A stretch of DNA of 64,000 nt, taken from Paracoccus sp. TOH (lineage in GTDB: Bacteria > Pseudomonadota > Alphaproteobacteria > Rhodobacterales > Rhodobacteraceae). Both the position numbers and the translations under genes were made by a program. Where the stretch lies: contig NZ_CP098361.1 of NCBI RefSeq assembly GCF_030388245.1, forward strand, positions 743,001 through 807,000. Reading direction: 5' to 3'. Numbering within the stretch: the stretch's first letter is position 1; every line of letters begins with the position of its first letter. This document shows positions 34,547 through 41,529 of the stretch, in pieces. The notes under the pieces were generated by a model that worked only from the letters and a program-made list of their open reading frames with translations, made no database searches and was not told the origin of the DNA.

Positions 34547-35101
34547 CTGAACGGCAGTGCAAAGTTGGGGGGTCTTTTCGCTTTATCTTGCTGTGGCGAA
34601 GTTGAACGCGATGGTGAAGGGCGTACGGCCAAGGATCCAACCGCATCACCTTGGCTCTCCGTGGTCGCCAGATCCACCAGGACAGGCATGCCCGTTCTGC
34701 TGCCAAGGCCGATCGCCGTTGCCAAGCTGCGATGTTGCGCCGGACGCGGGCTGGCTGGCGGCCCAGTGCCCGGCGCATCTTCCGCCCGAAAATTATTAAC
34801 CAGAATACCCAAAACCCGCGATACACGCGGGCTCACCAAGGCAGTTCAGACCCGGGAGCATGGTTCTTGGTCACCCGGCATTCTGCCAGGCCTGCATCGC
34901 AGGTGAGGTGGGGCCGCGCTATCCGAAAGTCGCAAATTTCTTGCATTTTCGGCTTTTCTCGTCTCCGGTGTCGCGATCGGGTAGCTGCCGCCTGCGCCGC
35001 AAAGGCCGCGATAATGATGTTGGGGCGTTCCCCCGTCACCAGAATGGCGGCCTGGCTTCGCGCCGGGACGCAGAGGCGCTGTGGCCGAATGATCCATGGC
35101 C
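34547..35101. other. Stretch without a recognisable gene
   Basis: About 550 bases between the aldehyde dehydrogenase operon and the end of the convergent AraC gene. Short frames are open on both strands with no recognisable product or good start. The base composition is mixed, with an AT-richer patch near 34790-34800 and 34930-34960, as in decayed DNA. Confidence 0.5.
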
Positions 35102-36112
35102 TCAACCCTCTTGCCGTCCGGTCACGTTTCGCAGCGTCTCGGACGGGGATTCTCCGTACATCTGGCGATAGAAGATCGAGAACCGTCCCAGATGCGTGAA
35201 ACCGTGGTCCATGGCGACCGAGGTGACCGTCACCCCCTCGCCGGGGCTGAGCAGCGCCTTGCGCGCGCGGGTCAGGCGGCGCCGCTTCAGATAGGAATGC
35301 GCGGTCATGTCCATGCGCCGGCGGATGATGGATTCAATCGTCCGCAGCGAAAGACCGGCCCTCTCGCATAATTCCTGAAGCCCGATGAGATGATCGGAAT
35401 CCTCGTCGATCAAGCGGTCGATCCGGCGCATCGAGGCGGTCTGCAGCCGATGGGCCAGATGGTCGGTCCGCAGGTCGCCTGTGTCCAGCAGCCGGACCAG
35501 CGCGGCGGAGATCGCGTCGCTGGCGAATTCCGTCAGCGCCTTGCGCCTTGCAATCATTTCCCAGCCTGCGGCATCGACCGCTTGGGTGATGAGGGCGTAA
35601 TGGCTATGCAAATTCGCCAATTGCGCCACGCCGGCCCTTTTCAGCGTGGCCGGGGTCTCCAGAGCCGCCATCTTTTCCCGGCCGGTCAGCGCTGCCGAGG
35701 CGCGGCGCAGGGCCGAGTTCAGGATGCACACCGCGCGGAGCTCGAAGGGGCCGGCCGTTCTCAGGCTGGAGATATCGCCGCAACTGCGGGAAAAGACCAT
35801 ATCCGCAGCCAGGTGGATACCATCGACTGCGGCTTTCGGATCGGGGTTGGGCACAAAGAAAAACGTGGTGGCCGGCGTGTCGCCGCCGATCAACTCGGTG
35901 CGAAGGGTAACCGGGGCGGTGGCACCCGCAGACTGCAGCGACACGCCCTTGCCCAGGTTGACCAATCGGACGGTGCCACGAAAATCCCGGTATCCTGTCG
36001 GAACGACATCGACCTTTCCGCCGGGAATGCTTGCGGCCAGGGACTCGCTATCGGTGAAAGTCCTTGAAAAGAATTGGGTCGGAGAGAACCGCCTTTCCTC
36101 TTCCTCGGTCAT
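35102..36112 (-). CDS. AraC-family transcriptional regulator
   Basis: A 336-residue regulator with an N-terminal AraC_binding_2-like domain (about residues 20-190) and a C-terminal double helix-turn-helix (about 225-325: LIGLQELCERAGLSLRTIES, MTAHSYLKRRRLTRARKALL, then VTSVAMDHGFTHLGRFSIFY). The YGESPSETLR end is typical. The ATG at 36112 has only a weak GGGGAC upstream. Regulators of this type activate nearby catabolic or surface genes, but no clear target is adjacent. A pair of direct repeats (36202-36219) lies in its promoter. Confidence 0.85.
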   Translation of the reverse strand: MTEEEERRFSPTQFFSRTFTDSESLAASIPGGKVDVVPTGYRDFRGTVRLVNLGKGVSLQSAGATAPVTLRTELIGGDTPATTFFFVPNPDPKAAVDGIHLAADMVFSRSCGDISSLRTAGPFELRAVCILNSALRRASAALTGREKMAALETPATLKRAGVAQLANLHSHYALITQAVDAAGWEMIARRKALTEFASDAISAALVRLLDTGDLRTDHLAHRLQTASMRRIDRLIDEDSDHLIGLQELCERAGLSLRTIESIIRRRMDMTAHSYLKRRRLTRARKALLSPGEGVTVTSVAMDHGFTHLGRFSIFYRQMYGESPSETLRNVTGRQEG

Positions 36113-36201
36113 GCGCCAGTCCCCGCATGTTGCGGTTTCGATCCGCGTCGGGTCGAACTGCTGCCAGCCTCAAAAAGGCGAATGCTTCTGGGATTACTCA
36201 T

Positions 36202-36219
36202 TGTCAAATTATGTCAAAT
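36202..36219. promoter_or_regulatory. Direct repeat upstream of the AraC gene
   Basis: TGTCAAAT occurs at 36202-36209 and again at 36212-36219, a spacing of exactly ten bases, one helical turn. AraC-type activators often bind direct repeats of this kind. It lies about 90 bases upstream of the AraC start in an AT-rich stretch. Confidence 0.4.
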
Positions 36220-36396
36220 ATGTTTTCGATTTTGTTTCGAGATTGTGGCTTTATCCAACGGCCTTGCGGACATGCAGCGCCGGCTGTCCTTGGGCGTCGA
36301 TCCGGATCATCCGATCTGTTCCGGGGGCATATTGAGACTGCGGTTCTCACGCTGGCCGCGCCAGAAAGCGTGCTCTTGCTGCATGGTTTCGGCGGC

Positions 36397-36717
36397 CTAG
36401 GCCGCTTGCGTGGCGGTCGTTTGCCGGAACTGCAGATCCGTGCCCGCAATTTCGATCTGACCCATGAAACGGTTGGAGCCGCCATAGCGGCCGGCCGCCG
36501 CAATCTCCAGCATGAGCTGCGCTTCGGGCATCACGGCCTGGCCAAGTATATCCTTCGACAGCCGCTGCGCCATCAACATCGGCGCCGCGACCGGTTCCTT
36601 AGCGGTTTCGATCGGCGGACCACCGGACGTAAGGGCGTCCGTTTCTGTACGCGGCGCGAACGGAATCGGGCTGCTTGTGGCCTGAATCAGACGCAAATTT
36701 GAAATCACTTCCGCCAT
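36397..36717 (-). CDS. Hypothetical protein (106 aa), possible small operon member
   Basis: A 106-residue soluble protein. It has a proline- and threonine-rich N-terminal half, a helical centre (LMAQRLSKDILGQAVMPEA) and a C-terminal part with LMLEIAAAGRYGGSNRF. I do not recognise it. Its ATG overlaps the end of the ORF at 36705-36863, and tiny ORFs follow downstream on the same strand (36307-36384, then 36251-36310, overlapping as ATGA). GGAG is only one base before the ATG. The tight packing suggests a real but eroded operon. Confidence 0.4.
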   Translation of the reverse strand: MAEVISNLRLIQATSSPIPFAPRTETDALTSGGPPIETAKEPVAAPMLMAQRLSKDILGQAVMPEAQLMLEIAAAGRYGGSNRFMGQIEIAGTDLQFRQTTATQAA

Positions 36718-36863
36718 TCTCCAACCCAGGAAACATTCACAATCGTCACATCGAGCCGCGCCTCCACAGGCGGAATCGTTCGTACGCGATAGGCTACCCG
36801 CCCTTCAAGTCCCGCCTGCCGAAGATCCGTCTGGCTAGGATATTCCTGTAATCGCTCATCCAT
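36705..36863 (-). CDS. Hypothetical ORF (52 aa), likely 3' end of a larger lost gene
   Basis: The sequence runs from MDERLQEYPSQTDLRQAG through VAYRVRTIPPVEARL to VNVSWVGEWRK. The amphipathic strands give a coding-like impression, and the stop is coupled to the 106-residue ORF. There is no convincing ribosome binding site, and the frame closes shortly upstream, so it is probably a truncated C-terminus. Family not recognised. Confidence 0.3.
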   Translation of the reverse strand: MDERLQEYPSQTDLRQAGLEGRVAYRVRTIPPVEARLDVTIVNVSWVGEWRK

Positions 36864-37377
36864 AATGCCATCGCTTTCGGGCCGGCCTCTTCAGCGCATC
36901 TGAACCATGTCGTTCTGTTCTCGCGCAGGACTAGATGGCCTTGTGCGGCTGCACTATCCATATTCCGCATGGTTTCTACCAATTTCTTGTTTTTCCATGA
37001 TGATAAGTTGGCCAGACCAGTGTCAAACCGACTGAACCGGGGTACGTGTCGCAGCGGCGATTGGCCGGGCGATACCGATCTTGTCGCGTAAATAATTGAT
37101 AGTCTGCGCAATATGGATAGTCAGGCAATCCAAAGTGGTGTGGTTGGTGTTTGTGCAACCATGCAGCAATCGCCGTCCTTGGCGACCACGCAGTGGCGGC
37201 CGGCACTTCGAGAATCAGGAAACCCAGGAAGGCAAGACACCCAAAAATGGCAGGATTCGACCACGCGGTCGCGCCCGAAACGATCTTACTCCAGGTTCTC
37301 CGCTCTGTAGCCGCAAGGGCGCGCAAAGCTCATCCCAGAATTTCTGCTGAAAAGCGAATCAAGACAACCGAGGCCCT
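36864..37377. other. Stretch without a recognisable gene, promoter region of the acyltransferase
   Basis: About 510 bases, relatively AT-rich around 36970-37130. Minus-strand frames are open but have no acceptable start or known product. The last 100 bases should carry the promoter for the gene at 37378. I can point to no specific promoter or operator. Confidence 0.45.
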
Positions 37378-37878
37378 ATGACGTTGCTGCATGACATCCG
37401 ACCCGAGTTCCCCAGCCAGGATGCCATTTCCGCCTATGGGGCCTTGAGCTTTCTCTACATGCATTCGTCGCGACACCTCGATTGGCCGCTGCGCGACATC
37501 CGGCGCATTGTGCAGCCCCCGATCGACCTGAAACAGGCGCGGATTTTTTATTATGACGGGGTTCCCAGGGCGGCCTGCACCTGGGCGCATCTGAATGGCG
37601 AGGCCGAGCGGCAATTTCTGGCCGGTGCGCCCCTGCGACCGGCGCAATGGCGCAGCGGTCCCCGTTTGTGGCTGATGGAGATCGTCGCACCATATGAACA
37701 GGGCACGGGGGCAAACGCCTTCCGGGCTTTCATCGAGCATATCCCCGAGGGGATCAAAAGCTTCCGCTACCTGCGGGTGAGTGGTGCGGGCGAGGTCCGG
37801 CGCGTCGTCGAATCGACGCGGCTGCGGGACCGTTCCTGGGGTGCAAAAATCTTAACGACTGCTCTTGAGAGGACGTAA
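37378..37878 (+). CDS. HlyC-family toxin-activating lysine acyltransferase
   Basis: A 166-residue protein of the HlyC/RTX toxin acyltransferase family, cytoplasmic enzymes that transfer a fatty acyl group from acyl carrier protein to lysines of a secreted protein. The conserved His is His29 in FLYMHSSRH. The central PRAACTWAHL and GPRLWLMEIVAPYEQG match the family regions. The family's acidic catalytic residue (WFID.IAPF in HlyC) is Glu101 here instead of Asp. GAGG precedes the ATG. It is followed after two bases by the Hint-domain gene. No RTX toxin, HlyB or HlyD gene is in the window, so the acylated target is unknown. Confidence 0.82.
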   Translation: MTLLHDIRPEFPSQDAISAYGALSFLYMHSSRHLDWPLRDIRRIVQPPIDLKQARIFYYDGVPRAACTWAHLNGEAERQFLAGAPLRPAQWRSGPRLWLMEIVAPYEQGTGANAFRAFIEHIPEGIKSFRYLRVSGAGEVRRVVESTRLRDRSWGAKILTTALERT

Positions 37879-37880
37879 AT

Positions 37881-38897
37881 ATGGGTATCAACCTTACGGA
37901 TACGACAAATCAGCCTGGGATTGTGCTGACCCACGGCACCGAGGAAAGCCCCGGAAACTACGACAACTACACCTATACCATCGACATCGACCAGTTCACC
38001 GATCCCGATGAAATCATCACGATCACCGGCGACTGGGGCCGTTCGGACAATCCCGCGCTGGACGGGGACCAGACGACGAATGGCGGCGAATATGTCGCGG
38101 CCCAGATCCCGAACCCCAGCGGCGGAATCTACTTCGGCGACCTTTCCGTGAATCTGCAAAATGGAAACATGACCTGGGCCTTTACTGTCGCCGAGCTGCA
38201 GCAATTCGCCGGACAGAACTATGATGTCTACTTCGTCGGAAAATACGCCGGGCAGAACAGCGATTCCGATCTGCTGAAGCTGGTCATCACCTGTTTTCTT
38301 GACGGCACGATGATCGCGACCCCCACGGGCGAAACGGCGGTCGAGAGCCTGGCCATCGGCGACCTGGTCAAGACGGCGGACGGCCGGTCCGTGCCGGTGA
38401 CATGGGTGGGGCGCAAGCGGATCACGAACCATGTGCTGCTGTCCGACAAGGCGGCGCCGGTCCGTGTTTCGGCCGGGGCGCTGGGGCGCGGCCTGCCGCA
38501 CAGCGACCTGCTGCTTTCGGCCGATCACGGCCTGATCGTCGACGGCATGGTGGTGAATGCGGGGGCGATGGTGAACGGCGGCTCGATCCATTTCGTCGAT
38601 CTGGCGCAGATGCCCGAGGAGTTCACCTATTACCATATCGAGACCGAAAGCCATGACGAGATCCTGGCCAACGGGCTGTGCGCTGAAACCTTTGTCGATT
38701 ACATCGGCCGCAAGGGCTTCGACAACTACGATGAATATCTTAGCCTTTATGGCTGCGACCGCATCATCCCGGAAATGAAGCGCCTGCGCATTTCGTCCCG
38801 GCGCCAGCTGCCGGACGGCCTGCGCGAGCAACTGAACATTCCCGCCTTCAGCGAGGGTGTCGAGGCCCTGATCGAGCAGTTCGGCCAGGCCGCATAG
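37881..38897 (+). CDS. Hint-domain protein (Hint_2 type)
   Basis: A 338-residue protein. Residues 1 to about 135 are acidic, Asp/Asn/Gly-rich and strand-like (YTYTIDIDQFTDPDEI, then LSVNLQNGNMTWAFTVAEL), without an obvious signal peptide. From Cys138 (CFLDGTMIATPTGE) a Hedgehog/intein domain of the Hint_2 type follows, with VESLAIGDLVKT, LLLSADHGLIVDG (His near residue 215) and YYHIETESHDEILANGLCAE. Such proteins in Rhodobacterales are usually exported by type I systems, and the domain may self-cleave before Cys138. The catalytic details are not proven here. GAGAGG is eight bases before the ATG. A strong hairpin follows the gene. Confidence 0.85.
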   Translation: MGINLTDTTNQPGIVLTHGTEESPGNYDNYTYTIDIDQFTDPDEIITITGDWGRSDNPALDGDQTTNGGEYVAAQIPNPSGGIYFGDLSVNLQNGNMTWAFTVAELQQFAGQNYDVYFVGKYAGQNSDSDLLKLVITCFLDGTMIATPTGETAVESLAIGDLVKTADGRSVPVTWVGRKRITNHVLLSDKAAPVRVSAGALGRGLPHSDLLLSADHGLIVDGMVVNAGAMVNGGSIHFVDLAQMPEEFTYYHIETESHDEILANGLCAETFVDYIGRKGFDNYDEYLSLYGCDRIIPEMKRLRISSRRQLPDGLREQLNIPAFSEGVEALIEQFGQAA

Positions 38898-38918
38898 GTC
38901 CGACAATCTCTGAAACCA

Positions 38919-38947
38919 CAGCCGGTCATCATTGGGATGACCGGCTG
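38919..38947 (+). terminator. Strong hairpin after the Hint gene
   Basis: A perfect 11-base stem, CAGCCGGTCAT and ATGACCGGCTG, with a seven-base loop lies 21 bases after the stop. No T-run follows, so partial termination or mRNA protection is as likely as full termination. It would set the Hint and acyltransferase level above that of the glycosyltransferases. Confidence 0.65.
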
Positions 38948-38979
38948 CGCCGTGCTGCCCAGAATTCGACGGAGACGCC

Positions 38980-41511
38980 ATGATCCGGCGCTTGACCCAT
39001 CTTTACCGCTGGTATGAGACCGCGCATATCCGACTGGATGGAATGCCCGGCCCCATCCTGAACAGCCTGGGGGAGGCCGTCGGCCATGTCGATGTCGTCC
39101 AGATCCGCAACGGCCGGCTGCATGTCGCTGGCTGGGTTCTGGCGCGCAAGGTGCGGCTTCTGCTGGCCGGGCTTGATGTCGAGGCCATGCCCTGCATCCA
39201 TCGTCCCGATGTCAGCGCGGCGCTGGGGCATGCGGACCATACCGGCTTTGACCTTGCCGTCCCCGCCGACCGCCGCGTCATCGCGGCCTGCGCCGCGCCG
39301 GGACTGGTTTTCCTGACCGATCCCGATATGCCCGCCATTCCGGCCCTCAGCCTGCCGGTTTCGGTCCGGCGACGGGCGGTGGCCAAGGTGGGGCTGGCCT
39401 TCGCCCGCGACATGGCGCTGGCGCTGCCCGCGATCGCCTGCTGGTGCGCGACACGCGCGCCAGTCTGGCGCAGCCGGATCAAGTCGCGCTTGCGGCTTTT
39501 GTCGCCCCGCCCCGCCATGGCCCAGCTTGAGACGCGGCTGTTCCGGCGCGACGACGCTCCGCCCCAGGCGGTGCGGCCCAAGCGGTTGACCATCGTGCTG
39601 CCGGTCTACAACGCCTTCGATCTGCTGCGCGAATGTCTGCGGCGGGTGGAGGACAACACCGACATGCCGTGCCGGCTGATTCTGGTCGAGGACGGCTCGA
39701 CCGATCCGCGCGTCTTGCCGTTCCTGCAGGACTGGGCGTCCGGGCGCGGCTGGGTCGAGCTGATCCCATGCGCCCAGAACCTGGGCTTCGTCGGCGCAGT
39801 CAACCGGGGGCTTCGGCACGCGATGCTCCATGGCGGCCCGGACGAAGGGCCGGTGGTCATCCTGAATTCGGACGCGCTGGTGCCGCCGGACTGGGCCAGC
39901 CGGATCCTGCGGCCGTTCCAGAACAACGAAAACATCGCCAGCGTCACCCCGATGTCCAACGATGCCGAGATCCTGTCGGTGCCGGTGATCTGCCAGCGCA
40001 GCAATCTGATCGAGGGGCAGGGGGATGCCATCGATGCCGTCGCCCGGCGCTTCGCGCCCGAGGCGTTGCCCTGCGTTCTGCCGACCGGCGTCGGCTTCTG
40101 CATGGCGATGAGCCGGCAATGGCTGGCCCGGCTGCCGCTCTTCGACACCGCCTTCGGCAAGGGCTATGGCGAGGAGGTGGACTGGTGCCAGCGTATCGCC
40201 CGCATGGGCGGCGTGCATCTGGCGCTGCCGGGGCTTTTCGTCGAGCATCGCGGTGGCGCCAGTTTCGGCACGGCGGTCAAGCAGGAACGGATCAGCCGGA
40301 ACGGTGCGATCATTCGCGAACGCTACCCGGATTTCGACCGGTCGGTACAGCAGTTCATTGCCGCCGATCCCTTGTCCACAGCCCGGCTGGCCTTGGGCCT
40401 TGTCTGGATCGGCAGCGCCGATCCGCTGCGGCCGGTGCCGGTCTATCTGGCGCATAACCTGGGGGGCGGCGCGGATATCTGGCTGGAGCGGCAGATCTCG
40501 GCGGATTTGGCAGAGGGGCGATCCTCGGTCGTGCTGCGGGTCGGCACCTCACGGCGTTGGCAGCTTGAACTGGTCACGCCGCTGGGGCGCGGACATGGAC
40601 AAAGCGACGACATCGGCATCATCCGCGAATTGCTGGCCTGCCTGCCCCGGCGGCGGCTGGTCTATTCCTGCGGCGTGGGCGATCCCGACCCGGTCGAGAT
40701 CCCCGAGATCCTGCTGTCCATGATCGAGCCGCAGGACGAATCGCAGATCCTGTTTCACGACTACCTGCCCCTGTCGCCCAGCTATACGCTGCTGGACAGC
40801 GACGGCAGCTATCGCGGCCCGGTCACGCCCGCGCGCGAGGACGCCGCCCATCGGGCCCGCCGCCACGACGGCAGCCCCGTCGCCCTTGCCGTATGGCAGG
40901 CGGCCTGGCGCAAGCTGGCCGACCGCTCGCAGATCGTGGTCTTCTCGGCCAACAGCGCCATGCATGTCGCTTCGGCCTGGCCGCATCTGCGCGACCGTAT
41001 CGTGGTTCGCCCGCACGAGCCGCGCCAGCCGATGCCGGTCTTTGCCGCGCCTGCGCGGGACAAGCCGGCCGTGATCGGTGTCCTGGGCAATATCGGGTTG
41101 CAAAAGGGCGCCCGCGTCCTGCAGGACCTGGCCGGGGAAATCTTCAGGACCGGGAAGGACACCCGGTTGGTTCTGATCGGCAATATCGACCCCAGCTATG
41201 CGCTGCCGAACTCGGTCCAGGTGCATGGCTCGTATACGCTGAACGATCTGGGCGTCCTGATCCGCCGTTACGGCATCACGCATTGGCTGATCCCTTCCGT
41301 CTGGCCCGAGACCTTCTGCTATACGGTTCACGAGGCGCTGGCGACGCGGCTGCCGGTCATGGCCTTCGGAATCGGCGCGCAGGGGGATGCCGTGCGCGCG
41401 GCGCCGAACGGCATCGTCATCCCGTTTCACGGGGGCAGCCAACTGGCCTCGCGTATCCTGATGTCCTTTGACGCTCTCGAAGCGTGCGCCGACCAGCGCC
41501 TTCTGGCCTGA
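38980..41511 (+). CDS. Two-domain glycosyltransferase (GT2 + GT4-like)
   Basis: An 843-residue cytoplasmic protein. An N-terminal strand-rich module (about residues 25-105, HVDVVQIRNGRLHVAGWVLA) resembles one in the gene at 45106. The GT2 domain covers about 200-460: LTIVLPVYNAFDLLRECL, VEDGSTD, NLGFVGAVNRG, the DxD-like VILNSDALVPPDW, and YGEEVDWCQR. A GT4-type C-terminal domain covers about 690-830: VIGVLGNIGLQKGARVLQDL and WPETFCYTVHEALATRLPV. The protein can therefore form two different linkages. GGAG lies five bases before the ATG. It opens a four-gene run ending at 48168. Confidence 0.85.
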   Translation: MIRRLTHLYRWYETAHIRLDGMPGPILNSLGEAVGHVDVVQIRNGRLHVAGWVLARKVRLLLAGLDVEAMPCIHRPDVSAALGHADHTGFDLAVPADRRVIAACAAPGLVFLTDPDMPAIPALSLPVSVRRRAVAKVGLAFARDMALALPAIACWCATRAPVWRSRIKSRLRLLSPRPAMAQLETRLFRRDDAPPQAVRPKRLTIVLPVYNAFDLLRECLRRVEDNTDMPCRLILVEDGSTDPRVLPFLQDWASGRGWVELIPCAQNLGFVGAVNRGLRHAMLHGGPDEGPVVILNSDALVPPDWASRILRPFQNNENIASVTPMSNDAEILSVPVICQRSNLIEGQGDAIDAVARRFAPEALPCVLPTGVGFCMAMSRQWLARLPLFDTAFGKGYGEEVDWCQRIARMGGVHLALPGLFVEHRGGASFGTAVKQERISRNGAIIRERYPDFDRSVQQFIAADPLSTARLALGLVWIGSADPLRPVPVYLAHNLGGGADIWLERQISADLAEGRSSVVLRVGTSRRWQLELVTPLGRGHGQSDDIGIIRELLACLPRRRLVYSCGVGDPDPVEIPEILLSMIEPQDESQILFHDYLPLSPSYTLLDSDGSYRGPVTPAREDAAHRARRHDGSPVALAVWQAAWRKLADRSQIVVFSANSAMHVASAWPHLRDRIVVRPHEPRQPMPVFAAPARDKPAVIGVLGNIGLQKGARVLQDLAGEIFRTGKDTRLVLIGNIDPSYALPNSVQVHGSYTLNDLGVLIRRYGITHWLIPSVWPETFCYTVHEALATRLPVMAFGIGAQGDAVRAAPNGIVIPFHGGSQLASRILMSFDALEACADQRLLA

Positions 41512-41529
41512 GCGCGGCTGGAGCGGAGA

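Noticed and set aside
32869..34839. 656-codon minus-strand frame opposite the aldehyde dehydrogenase
   Set aside because: Antisense of a coupled four-gene operon; no recognisable motif.
34557..34839. Possible small minus-strand gene upstream of the AraC gene region
   Set aside because: Two frames look partly coding, but neither has a start, a ribosome binding site or a recognisable family.
36976..37326. Minus-strand frame with a hydrophobic segment (FGCLAFLGFLILEV)
   Set aside because: It needs a TTG start with no ribosome binding site, and the rest of the sequence is not protein-like. One hydrophobic run is not enough.
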